Assembly: GCA_001797815.1 (NCBI GenBank)
Contig: MGQK01000011.1
Coordinates: 1-26,406, forward strand
Direction of reading: 5' to 3'
Length of the DNA: 26,406 nt
Source: Deltaproteobacteria bacterium RBG_13_61_14
Lineage (GTDB): Bacteria; RBG-13-61-14
The first letter of the stretch is position 1, and the number at the start of each line of letters is the position of its first letter. Under the pieces are notes generated by a model, which saw nothing but the letters and a program-made list of their open reading frames with translations, did no database searches and was not told where the DNA came from. The position numbers and the translations under genes are program-made. Positions 14,942-21,727 of the stretch are shown piece by piece.

Positions 14942-16375
14942 TTGCGCAAGGTTGGAAAAAACCAGGTTTTGGATCATTTCCAGGAAATAGACCGGCTCTG
15001 GCGGCCCCGGGCGATCGCGGTCGTGGGCCTGAGCGACAAGCTCGGCAACATGGGCCAGATGTTCGCGATCGCGCTCAAGAACCAGGGCTTTAAGGGGCCG
15101 CTGGTGGGCGTGAACCCGGGTGCGGAGGTGAAAAGCCTGCCCAGTGTGCGCCGGCTCCAGGAATTCGAGGGGCCGCTCGACCACATTATCATCTGCGTGC
15201 CGGCCCGGGAGATCGAGGGCGTGATCCGGGACGCGGTGGAAAAGGGCGTGCGCTGTGCGGCCATGTTCACCTCCGGTTTTTCCGAGGAGGGCCACGAGGA
15301 AGGCCGGCGGCTGGAAGAGCGGATCGCGGCCATCGCCCGCGAAGGCGGTCTGCGGCTGATCGGGCCGAACTGCATGGGCCTGCACTACCCGCCCCGCGGC
15401 TTGAGCTTCCGGCCCGATATGCCCGCCGCCTGGGGCCGCGCCGCCATGACTTCCCAGTCCGGGGGCATGGCCCTCTCCACCCTGATGAACTGCGCGGAGC
15501 GCGGCGTGCCGCTGGGCAAGGTGGTGAGCTACGGCAACGAGTGCGACCTCACCGCCCAGGACTTTATCCGCTACTTTGCCGACGATCCCGAGACCGACCG
15601 CATCGTCATGTATATCGAAGGCACCAAAAACGGCCCTGAGCTTATCCAGGCCATGATCGCGGCCGGCCGGAAAAAACCCCTGATCGTGTGCAAGGGCGGC
15701 CGCACCTCGGTGGGCACCCGGGCCGCGGCCTCCCACACCGGCGCGCTCGCCGGCTCGCGCGAGATCTGGCAGGCAGCCTTCCGCCAGGCCGGGGCCAGGG
15801 TCGCAGGCAGTATTGACGAGTTGGTGGACTTGATCGAGGCGGAAGAGCGCATGGAAAAGCCCCAGGGCCGGGGTCTCGCGGTCCTCACCATCTCCGGCGG
15901 CTTCGGCGTCTTTGCCACCGACGTGGCGGCCGAGCATGGTTTCTCGGTCCCGCAGTTTTCCGACGCGACCCGGACGGCCATGGCCAAGTTCATCAATTTT
16001 CCCGGCACCTCGGTCAAGAACCCGCTGGACATGGCCGCGGCCATTTTCTTCCAGGGCGACCACGTGCCCATCTATGCGCCCCTCGGCCAGGACCCGAACA
16101 TTGACGCGGTGCTCGTGCTGCTCAGCATCGAATACATCCACCTGATCGAGGGCTTCGGACCCCTGGACCCGGTCAGTTTCACCAAGTGGTTTTTGGAGCA
16201 GATGTTCAAGGGGCTCCGCGCCGCGGGCAAGCCCGCGGCCTTTGTCTTTTTCGAGTCGGTGAAGCAGGCCCAGCGCCTGGAATACGTGAAGCTCATCCGC
16301 GATTCCGGCTTCCCGGTCTTTCCCACCGTGGAAAGGGCGATGAAGGCGCTTGCTGAGAAAGTAGGCAATAGATAG
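14942..16375 (+). CDS. Acyl-CoA synthetase (NDP-forming), alpha-type subunit
   Basis: A ~477-residue protein of the ADP-forming acetyl/acyl-CoA synthetase family, which makes ATP from acyl-CoA, ADP and phosphate in anaerobes and archaea. The N-terminal CoA-binding Rossmann domain has RPRAIAVVGLSDKLGNMGQM, then succinyl-CoA-ligase-like domains (GPNCMGLHYPPRG, MTSQSGGMA). The catalytic histidine expected to be phosphorylated is in AAASHTGALAGS (H265 from this start). The ATP-grasp beta domain is absent and no beta-subunit gene is adjacent, so it needs a partner elsewhere or has a changed role. Start: TTG at 14942 has GAGGAG seven bases upstream. TTG at 14936 is in frame but too close to that site. 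It has its own promoter and is followed by a GC hairpin repeat. Confidence 0.85.
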   Translation: MRKVGKNQVLDHFQEIDRLWRPRAIAVVGLSDKLGNMGQMFAIALKNQGFKGPLVGVNPGAEVKSLPSVRRLQEFEGPLDHIIICVPAREIEGVIRDAVEKGVRCAAMFTSGFSEEGHEEGRRLEERIAAIAREGGLRLIGPNCMGLHYPPRGLSFRPDMPAAWGRAAMTSQSGGMALSTLMNCAERGVPLGKVVSYGNECDLTAQDFIRYFADDPETDRIVMYIEGTKNGPELIQAMIAAGRKKPLIVCKGGRTSVGTRAAASHTGALAGSREIWQAAFRQAGARVAGSIDELVDLIEAEERMEKPQGRGLAVLTISGGFGVFATDVAAEHGFSVPQFSDATRTAMAKFINFPGTSVKNPLDMAAAIFFQGDHVPIYAPLGQDPNIDAVLVLLSIEYIHLIEGFGPLDPVSFTKWFLEQMFKGLRAAGKPAAFVFFESVKQAQRLEYVKLIRDSGFPVFPTVERAMKALAEKVGNR

Positions 16376-16376
16376 A

Positions 16377-16410
16377 GGTTGCGCGGGTGGGGTCACCCGC
16401 GCCCCTAAAG
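16377..16410 (+). repeat. GC-hairpin repeat, left border copy
   Basis: GGTTGCGCGGG (16377-16387) and CCGCGCCCCTAAAG (16397-16410) are shared exactly with the copy at 17728-17773; only the middle differs. Here GCGCGGGTG (16381-16389) and CACCCGCGC (16394-16402) form a nine-pair stem with a GGGT loop. It starts two bases after a stop codon. Without a T-run it is not a standard terminator. Confidence 0.75.
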
Positions 16411-16438
16411 AGCCCGCTCCGGATGCCTCCGGCGTAAA

Positions 16439-16467
16439 TTGACAAGGCCGATACCCCCATGTAAAAT
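16439..16467 (+). promoter_or_regulatory. Promoter of mntA-hepT
   Basis: TTGACA (16439-16444), exactly 17 bp, TAAAAT (16462-16467); 27 bp upstream of the mntA ATG. Confidence 0.7.
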
Positions 16468-16494
16468 ACAAAACCAAGAGATCGGAGATCAGAA

Positions 16495-16797
16495 ATGAGT
16501 CCTCGCTTTCAAGTTGACCCGGCCAAAATTATCGCCTTCTGCCACAAGTGGAAAGTCCGCGAATTCTCTATTTTCGGCTCGGTCCTGCGCGAGGACTTTA
16601 ACCCGGAAAGCGACGTGGACGTGCTGGTCAGCTTCGAACCGGATGCGCCCTGGAGCTATTTTGAATGGGCCGACATGACCGACGAGTTAAAGGAGATTTT
16701 CGGCCGGGAGGTGGACCTGGTGGAAAAAGAGAGCCTGCAGAACCCTTATCGCCGCCATTCCATTCTCAGCTCCCGGCGGGTGCTCTATGCAGCCTGA
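16495..16797 (+). CDS. mntA: MNT-type nucleotidyltransferase antitoxin
   Basis: A 100-residue minimal nucleotidyltransferase. In characterised MntA-HepT pairs it inactivates the HEPN ribonuclease by AMPylating a tyrosine near the active site. The signature GSx10DxD is exact: G28-S29, ten residues, D40-V-D42 (FGSVLREDF then NPESDVDVLV). The third carboxylate is expected at D74 or close by in GREVDLVEKE. The stop overlaps the hepT start by 11 bp, so the pair is coupled. A consensus promoter lies directly upstream. The length is normal for the family. Confidence 0.9.
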   Translation: MSPRFQVDPAKIIAFCHKWKVREFSIFGSVLREDFNPESDVDVLVSFEPDAPWSYFEWADMTDELKEIFGREVDLVEKESLQNPYRRHSILSSRRVLYAA

Positions 16798-17152
16798 CCA
16801 GCGGGATGCCGCGCTCCTCTGGGACATGGTCAAATACTCCCGCCTGATCGGCCAAATCACCCAAGATGTTGCTTATGCTCACTATCTGAAAGATCGCAAA
16901 CTGCAACTAGCCGTGGAGCGAGCGGTCGAGGTCGTGGGTGAAGCGGCCCGGCATGTTTCCCCGGCCTTCAAGGAGGCCCATCCGGAAATTCCCTGGCGCG
17001 GGATCATCGCCCAACGCAACGTCCTCGCCCATGAATACGGGGAAATCAATCAAGACCGTCTCTGGATGGTGGTGACCGAGAGAATTCCGAAATTGCTCGA
17101 ATTCCTGGACCGCCTCGAATTGCCTCCCAAGCCGACGGATGCTGAAACTTGA
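16787..17152 (+). CDS. hepT: HepT-like HEPN ribonuclease toxin
   Basis: A 121-residue all-helical HEPN protein (DUF86/HepT family), a toxin that cleaves RNA as a dimer. The catalytic RX4HXY motif is complete: R77-NVLA-H82-E-Y84, with Y84 the expected target of AMPylation by MntA. WDMVKYSRLIGQ (12-23) and AVERAVEVVGEAARHVSP (42-59) are typical helices. It overlaps mntA by 11 bp. The intact motif suggests an active toxin held in check by its partner. The pair probably works in phage defence or stress response, as for known homologues. Confidence 0.92.
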   Translation: MQPDQRDAALLWDMVKYSRLIGQITQDVAYAHYLKDRKLQLAVERAVEVVGEAARHVSPAFKEAHPEIPWRGIIAQRNVLAHEYGEINQDRLWMVVTERIPKLLEFLDRLELPPKPTDAET

Positions 17153-17212
17153 TCTCAATCGGTGATGCGACTGCGCCTTAGCCTTTTGTCCTATCATTAA
17201 GGAGGTTACGAA

Positions 17213-17680
17213 ATGGGTTCTAAGCATTCAGGAGATCAAGGGGAGAGGGAGGTCATAAGAAAAGTCTGTTGCCCTAATTGTGGCAAGAAATTAATGGTAT
17301 TACCTCCAAATTATCCTTTATATGATATCCAATGCACGGGCTGTTATTTTCGAGCTCAAATCAAAACCAACAAATGCAGGCCAAAAAATGTTGTCTTCGG
17401 TGCCGGTTGGGAAATTGTCAATAAGGTTTTAAAATCGGGATTTATCACACCGCCCTTGATTCTGAACTTCAAATGGGAGGAAGAGAGTAAGCCAAAACAA
17501 GAAATTCGTTTTTATCCTTTTGTCCCTAGAAAAAACTTAAAGCATTATAAATTATCTAAAAAGGCAAGGAGGGCAGGTTATCGAATGTTTAATTACGTTG
17601 AAATGGATAAAGTGCCTTTTTTTATTTGGACTTCCTCTGGAATTTGGAGTATAGGGGGCATAGCTTCAAATAACATCTAA
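17213..17680 (+). CDS. Small DpnI-like PD-(D/E)xK endonuclease domain protein
   Basis: A 155-residue protein that I align by eye with the catalytic domain of DpnI, which cuts adenine-methylated GATC. Shared features in order: a zinc ribbon, C20-PN-C23 and C41-TG-C44; D38 and QIK (49-51), with the same 11-residue and 2-residue spacings as DpnI D53/E64/K66; and KKARRAGYRMFNYVEMDKVP (116-135), like the DpnI TARRAGWIGCNIDLSQVP segment. The central acid is Q here (D...QxK), a variant known in Mrr-type nucleases. The DpnI C-terminal winged helix is absent, so specificity may differ. The ATG has AAGGAGG seven bases upstream. It is AT-rich compared with its neighbours, has no visible methylase partner, and sits 60 bp after hepT. 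DpnI residue numbers are from memory. Confidence 0.72.
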   Translation: MGSKHSGDQGEREVIRKVCCPNCGKKLMVLPPNYPLYDIQCTGCYFRAQIKTNKCRPKNVVFGAGWEIVNKVLKSGFITPPLILNFKWEEESKPKQEIRFYPFVPRKNLKHYKLSKKARRAGYRMFNYVEMDKVPFFIWTSSGIWSIGGIASNNI

Positions 17681-17727
17681 TGCTTGACCGGTGAAGAGCT
17701 TGAAAGTGCACAGTTAACGGCTTTAAC

Positions 17728-17773
17728 GGTTGCGCGGGATGATGCATGGCTGAGGTCAGCCGCGCCCCTAAAG
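17728..17773 (+). repeat. GC-hairpin repeat, right border copy
   Basis: GGTTGCGCGGG (17728-17738) and CCGCGCCCCTAAAG (17760-17773) match the copy at 16377-16410 exactly at both ends, with a longer, different centre. The two direct copies enclose mntA, hepT and the DpnI-like gene. Confidence 0.75.
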
Positions 17774-17788
17774 TTTTGCTTAAAATAA

Positions 17789-17842
17789 AATCTGCGTAAT
17801 CTGCGAAATCCGCCTTCGCGGAGGACGTAGCGCTTCGGCGGA
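17789..17842 (+). repeat. Intergenic dispersed-type repeat with hairpin
   Basis: An internally repeated AATCTGCGTAATCTGCG-like run (about 17789-17805) is followed by TCCGCC (17809-17814) and GGCGGA (17837-17842), able to pair around a GC-rich loop. The style is that of dispersed intergenic repeats in environmental genomes; only one copy is in this window. Confidence 0.4.
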
Positions 17843-17874
17843 GTCTCTCTGCGGATGTTCCTCTTATTCCGAAT

Positions 17875-18783
17875 ATGGATAATTCTCTAACCGCGGTTAT
17901 TACCAACGTCCAGCGCTTCTCGACTGAGGACGGGCCGGGGATAAGGACCACGGTCTTTTTCAAGGGCTGTCCGCTTCGCTGTCCCTGGTGCCACAACCCG
18001 GAAGGCCTGCTCACCAAGCGTGAGCTGGTGTTTTACGAGAGCCGCTGCATCGGCTGCAAAGAGTGCCTCAAGGTCTGCGTCCACGGAGCGCCCATCCCCG
18101 CCGGCGAGGACCGGGAAAACTGCGTGCTCTGTTTCCAGTGCGCCGAGGCTTGCCCGGCCATTGCCCGCCAGGTGATGGGCGAAGAGGTGACGGTGGAAGA
18201 GTTGGTCCGGCGCGCGCTCCGCGACCGGGTCTTTTACGAAAAGTCCGGCGGCGGGATCACCGCCTCGGGTGGCGAGGCTTGTGTCTGGGCCGAGTTCCTG
18301 GCCGAGTTCTTCCGCAAACTCAAGGCCGAGGGCGTCCACACCGCGCTCGACACCTGCGGCGTGATCGGCGGCGAGCGGTTGAGCCGGGTGCTCGAATCCA
18401 CCGACCTCGTGCTGCTCGACTTGAAAATCATGGACCCGGAGCGGCATCGGCAAATCATCGGCGTTCCGCTTCCGCCGATCCTCGAGCACATCCAGGAGAT
18501 CGCCCGCACCGGGCTCCCCATCATCATCCGGGTGCCGGTGGTCCCCGGCTACACCGACGGCCCGGCCAACCTCCGCGCCATCGCCGATTTCGCCCGCACC
18601 CTGCCCGGCCTTTGCCAGGTCGAACTCCTCGCCTTCCACCAACTCGGCCGGCCCAAATACCGCCAGCTCGGCAAGCCCTACCCGCTCCCGGAGCTAAAGC
18701 CGCCCTCGGATGACGACATGCTCCGGGCCAAGCAGGTCTTCCTTAACGCCGGTCTTCCTGCTATCATCGGCGGGAAAGAATAG
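17875..18783 (+). CDS. Glycyl-radical enzyme activating protein (radical SAM, PflA-like)
   Basis: A 302-residue radical SAM enzyme that installs the glycyl radical on a partner of the pyruvate formate-lyase superfamily. The SAM cluster is C32xxxC36xxC39 (GCPLRCPWCHNPEG). An inserted ferredoxin domain has two [4Fe-4S] motifs, C58xxC61xxC64xxxC68 and C83xxC86xxC89xxxC93, as in activases other than PflA itself (for example those of diol dehydratase or decarboxylase types). GGGITASGGEACVW (125-138) matches the usual GGGxTxSGGEP loop, but with A-C where P-L is normal. No glycyl radical enzyme gene is in the window, so the substrate enzyme is unknown. There is no clear ribosome-binding site before the ATG, but the family begins at about this point. 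Confidence 0.88.
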   Translation: MDNSLTAVITNVQRFSTEDGPGIRTTVFFKGCPLRCPWCHNPEGLLTKRELVFYESRCIGCKECLKVCVHGAPIPAGEDRENCVLCFQCAEACPAIARQVMGEEVTVEELVRRALRDRVFYEKSGGGITASGGEACVWAEFLAEFFRKLKAEGVHTALDTCGVIGGERLSRVLESTDLVLLDLKIMDPERHRQIIGVPLPPILEHIQEIARTGLPIIIRVPVVPGYTDGPANLRAIADFARTLPGLCQVELLAFHQLGRPKYRQLGKPYPLPELKPPSDDDMLRAKQVFLNAGLPAIIGGKE

Positions 18784-18805
18784 GGGAAGGGTTTTTACCA
18801 CAAAG

Positions 18806-18883
18806 ACACAAAGAGCACCAAGAAAGAAAAAAAATTTTAACGCCTTTAACTTCTTAGCTTTTCGTGTCTTGGTGCCTTTGTGT
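18806..18883. repeat. Imperfect inverted repeat in the activase-antiporter gap
   Basis: ACACAAAGAGCACCAAGA (18806-18823) is nearly complementary to TCTTGGTGCCTTTGTGT (18867-18883), with one extra A in the left arm. Between them is an A-run, then TTTTAACGCCTTTAACTTC. This is the kind of CACAAAG-CACCAAG dispersed repeat often seen between genes in environmental bacteria. It could fold as a long RNA hairpin and act as a two-way transcription barrier. Confidence 0.65.
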
Positions 18884-18929
18884 TTAAGTCCTTTTTCCTC
18901 TGTTTAGTCGAACTGATAAGCTGTTAAGA

Positions 18930-20615
18930 ATGGAATTCTGGAGCATATTACTCGACGTCGTTACGCTGCTCGCCGCAGCGCTGGTGCTGGGCATGGTCTT
19001 CGAGCGGCTCCGCCAGAGCGCCATCCTCGGGTATCTCCTCGCCGGCATCCTGCTCGGGCCCGGCGCGCTCAACTGGATCAGCAACAAGGACGCGCTCTCG
19101 GCTCTGGCCGAGCTGGGCGTGGCCCTCCTCCTCTTCACCATCGGCCTCGAGTTTTCCTGGAAGCGGCTCCGAGCCCTGGGCGCCGTCGCCACCGCCGGCG
19201 GAACTTTGCAAATCCTCCTCACCGGCGGAGCCGCGGCCGCGGCCGGCCTTTTCGGGGGCCTGGACCTGAAGGCGGCCCTGGCCCTCGGCGCCATGATCGC
19301 GCTCAGCTCCACCGCCTCGGTCCTGCGCATGCTCCAGGACCGGGCCGAGCTCGACAGCGTGCACGGCCGCAATTCGCTGGGCATCCTCCTGCTTCAGGAC
19401 ATCGCCGTGGTGCCCCTGGTCCTGCTCGTGACCATGCTCGGGACCGGGGGATCGTTCTCCCAGATGACGGCCGCCCTCGGCCGGGTCGCGGTGCTGGGCT
19501 TGCTCTTTTTGGGGGGACTGTATTTATTAAGTTCCTATCTCCTTCCCCGGCTTCTCGCCGCCACCGCCATCACCAAGAACCGCGAGCTGCCCATCCTGCT
19601 CGCGATCGCGGTCTGTCTCGGGTCGGCCTGGGCCGCGCACGCCCTCGAGCTCTCGCCCGCGCTCGGCGCCTTCGCCGCCGGACTCTTGCTCGGCGAGTCG
19701 CCCTATGCCACCCAGATTCGGGCCGACGTGGGGCCTTTGCGCACCATGTTCGTCACCCTGTTCTTTACCTCGATCGGCACCCTCACCGAGCTCGCCTGGG
19801 CCAGGGAACATTGGCCGGCCCTGGTCGCGGCAGTGGTTGCCATCATCGCCGGCAAGGCGCTCCTGGTCTGGCTGGTGGTCCGGCTCTTCCGACATTCCCA
19901 CCGCCACGCCCTGGCCACCGGCATCTGCCTGGCTCAGGTGGGAGAGTTTTCCTTTGTTCTCGCCCAAAGCGCCTGGTCAAGCCAGATCATTAGCCAGGAC
20001 CTGTTCCGACTAGTTGTTTCCTCGACCGTGATCACCCTGTTTCTGACTCCTTTTCTAGTCGCCATGGCCCCGAACCTGGCTCGCCGGGTAGAGAAAAGGC
20101 TCGTTTGGCTTGGATTAGTTGCGATCAGAGAACACGAGCTCGCCTTGGGGGAAAGACGTTTGAGCGGACACGTGATCGTCGTCGGCTTCGGGCCGGCCGG
20201 TCAAGGAGTGCTGGAGGCCTTAAATCGCGCCGGAATTCTTGCCCTGCTCGTGGAACTAAACCCCCGCACCGTGGCGACGGCCCGCCAGCGCAGGATTTTA
20301 GCCGAGGTCGGCGACGCAACATCCGAGCCGGTGCTGGCCGGCCTGGAGGTGGCCGCGGCCCGGGCGGTGGCCGTGACCGTGCCCGACCATCGCACCGCGC
20401 TCCTGATCATCCGCCAGGTCCGGGCCTTGGCCCCGCACGTGCCGATCATTGCCCGGGCCCGCTACCACGTCTATGCCGAAGACCTCCGCTCCTCCGGCGC
20501 CCATATCGTGGTGGACGAGGAGCGGGAAATCGGCGGCCTGTTGGGCCAGGCGGTGATGCGCTGTTTGCAACATCATCCGCCGTCGCCGGACTCCGGGCAA
20601 GCTCCTTCCCCTTGA
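18930..20615 (+). CDS. CPA2-family monovalent cation:proton antiporter with RCK domain (Kef-type)
   Basis: A 561-residue inner-membrane antiporter. Residues about 1-385 form roughly a dozen membrane segments of the Na+/H+ exchanger type (PF00999), with ILGYLLAGILLGPGALNW early and the ion-site-like ALGAFAAGLLLGESPYA around residues 243-259. About 410-525 is a cytoplasmic TrkA-N/RCK Rossmann domain with the nucleotide loop GHVIVVGFGPAGQGV and acidic strand end LVELNP, which gates Kef/YbaL-like proteins by NAD(H) or similar ligands. It probably exports K+ or Na+ in exchange for protons. No KefF-like gene is adjacent. The gene stands alone between two repeat-containing gaps. Confidence 0.9.
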   Translation: MEFWSILLDVVTLLAAALVLGMVFERLRQSAILGYLLAGILLGPGALNWISNKDALSALAELGVALLLFTIGLEFSWKRLRALGAVATAGGTLQILLTGGAAAAAGLFGGLDLKAALALGAMIALSSTASVLRMLQDRAELDSVHGRNSLGILLLQDIAVVPLVLLVTMLGTGGSFSQMTAALGRVAVLGLLFLGGLYLLSSYLLPRLLAATAITKNRELPILLAIAVCLGSAWAAHALELSPALGAFAAGLLLGESPYATQIRADVGPLRTMFVTLFFTSIGTLTELAWAREHWPALVAAVVAIIAGKALLVWLVVRLFRHSHRHALATGICLAQVGEFSFVLAQSAWSSQIISQDLFRLVVSSTVITLFLTPFLVAMAPNLARRVEKRLVWLGLVAIREHELALGERRLSGHVIVVGFGPAGQGVLEALNRAGILALLVELNPRTVATARQRRILAEVGDATSEPVLAGLEVAAARAVAVTVPDHRTALLIIRQVRALAPHVPIIARARYHVYAEDLRSSGAHIVVDEEREIGGLLGQAVMRCLQHHPPSPDSGQAPSP

Positions 20616-20639
20616 GCCAGTGGACCGTGGCCATCTTTC

Positions 20640-20668
20640 TTGACACGGGCCTGCCGCCTCGTTACGAT
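20640..20668 (+). promoter_or_regulatory. RAYT-derived promoter upstream of the 20737 gene
   Basis: TTGACA (20640-20645), 17-bp spacer and TACGAT (20663-20668). The position relative to the following MNQPWRIQFP start is the same as in the intact RAYT element (4309-4338), so this promoter seems to come from a RAYT copy. Confidence 0.6.
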
Positions 20669-20674
20669 GAGCTT

Positions 20675-20740
20675 ATGAACCAGCCCTGGCGGATTCAATT
20701 TCCCGAGGCCCTGGTTGAGAGGAAAGGCAATCACCGATGA
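20675..20740 (+). pseudogene. RAYT 5' remnant: 21-codon leader peptide
   Basis: The frame MNQPWRIQFPEALVERKGNHR matches the RAYT start (MSRPWRIQFPGAIY...ARGNDR), then stops. Its TGA overlaps the ATG of the next gene (ATGA at 20737-20740). It is either a deletion remnant or a leader now used for coupled translation of the downstream gene. Confidence 0.75.
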
Positions 20741-21312
20741 AAGTTCTCAAAGGCTCCGCCATCCTGGATTATGTCCGGATCATTCGCGCGAACCCGGACA
20801 AGAACTGGGACCGCTGGCTCACCCCGGAAGACTGGGAAATCATCCACAGCAAGATCCTGCCCTCCCAGCGGTATCCTTACGAAACCTTCCGCAACCTCGG
20901 CTTCGCGGTGTTCAAGGAGATCGCCGGCGGCGACCTCAACGTGGCGCGTCAGTTCGGCCGCTTCACCATGAAGAACTGGATCGAGATCTACCGGAGCAGC
21001 ATCCTGGAGCCGGGCGACCCGCTGCGCAGCCTTGAGAAGCTGGCCCTGATCCGCCGAAAATTCATGGATATTGAAAACGAGACCAAGGTGGGGGAGCACG
21101 GACCGGACTGGGTCCGCTACCAGATCATCCACTACACCGATGAACCCGATGAAGAGCGCAAACTGGCCTATGTTTACCAGATGGCCGGCCAATTGGAAGA
21201 GGTCGTGGCCCAAGCCGGCGGCCAGAACCCCTCCACCACGATCAGCCCTATCCCCGGCGGACACGAAATCCTGGTGAAGTGGACGCCGGCCGCAACCGCC
21301 GCTTCTGAGTAG
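20737..21312 (+). CDS. Uncharacterised soluble protein (possibly DUF2378-like)
   Basis: A 191-residue protein without membrane segments. It has helical N-terminal sequence (KGSAILDYVRIIRANPDKNW), then YPYETFRNLGFAVFKEIAGG, EHGPDWVRYQIIHYTDEP and a final beta-like GGHEILVKW. The order helix bundle, G-P-x-W-V-R-Y strand, hydrophobic helix and terminal V-K-W strand recalls the myxobacterial DUF2378 / heme-NO-binding-like family, but this is a loose match from memory. Its ATG overlaps the stop of a RAYT-derived leader peptide, and GAGAGGAAAGG inside that leader supplies the ribosome-binding site. A terminator-like stem follows at 21503. Confidence 0.7.
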   Translation: MKVLKGSAILDYVRIIRANPDKNWDRWLTPEDWEIIHSKILPSQRYPYETFRNLGFAVFKEIAGGDLNVARQFGRFTMKNWIEIYRSSILEPGDPLRSLEKLALIRRKFMDIENETKVGEHGPDWVRYQIIHYTDEPDEERKLAYVYQMAGQLEEVVAQAGGQNPSTTISPIPGGHEILVKWTPAATAASE

Positions 21313-21502
21313 GAACCTCGACCGCTGGCAACTCCTCCCCTTGCCCTCCCCTCGCTTTCCGACGACAGGGAGCGCGCTTAGCATCAAGGCCGGCGAAGGC
21401 CGCGACCCATCGCGCCTCTACCCGCTTTCCCCCAAGAAGGCAAAGCCATTGATTGCCACCCAGGATTGTGTTAACCTAATAAGCAGATAAGAACTCCGGA
21501 CC

Positions 21503-21544
21503 AGTCCGGGCGGACGAAAAGGGATCCTCTTCCCCGGATTTTTT
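21503..21544 (+). terminator. Terminator-like stem for the 20737 transcript
   Basis: TCCGGG (21505-21510) pairs with CCCGGA (21533-21538), followed by six T (21539-21544). GTCCG (21504-21508) can instead pair with CGGAC (21511-21515), or CCGG (21496-21499) with CCGG (21506-21509), so alternative folds exist. Confidence 0.45.
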
Positions 21545-21561
21545 CATTTTCTGAAAAATCA

Positions 21562-21590
21562 TTGACAGCCTGAAAAGGGCGGAGTAAATT
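21562..21590 (+). promoter_or_regulatory. Promoter of nfnAB
   Basis: TTGACA (21562-21567), 17-bp spacer, TAAATT (21585-21590): perfect -35 and five of six at -10. It predicts a leader of about 130 nt. Confidence 0.7.
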
Positions 21591-21683
21591 AAACAGGTGC
21601 TCGGTTTGGCACAAATCCTTACATCGTCGTCACGGCAAACCCTGCAACCCACAGCCTAACCTAATCCGGTGGGGAATTCTTCT

Positions 21684-21709
21684 CCGGCCCGGTTTGTCTT
21701 CCGGGCTGG
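21684..21709 (+). promoter_or_regulatory. Hairpin in the nfnA leader
   Basis: CCGGCCCGG (21684-21692) and CCGGGCTGG (21701-21709) form a nine-pair stem (one G-U) with a TTTGTCTT loop. It ends about ten bases before the purine-rich ribosome-binding site (AGGGAGGGGG) of nfnA. Confidence 0.5.
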
Positions 21710-21727
21710 AGCCAGGGAGGGGGAAGT

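Larger units (their letters stand above)
21313..21727. other. 415-bp intergenic region before nfnA
   Basis: No gene is seen. Its first half is plain GC-rich sequence with a small GGCC-GGCGAA-GGCC stem near 21390. The second half holds a terminator-like stem (21503-21544), a consensus promoter (21562-21590) and a ~130-nt leader with a nine-pair hairpin before the start codon. I could not match the leader to a known riboswitch class. Confidence 0.6.

Noticed and set aside
14564-16477. Long minus-strand frame (637 codons) opposite the acyl-CoA synthetase gene
   Set aside because: Shadow caused by high GC; it also crosses the terminator and two promoters.
21590-21727. Known riboswitch in the nfnA leader
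   Set aside because: I compared it mentally with c-di-GMP, fluoride, cobalamin and guanidine classes and found no conserved core.
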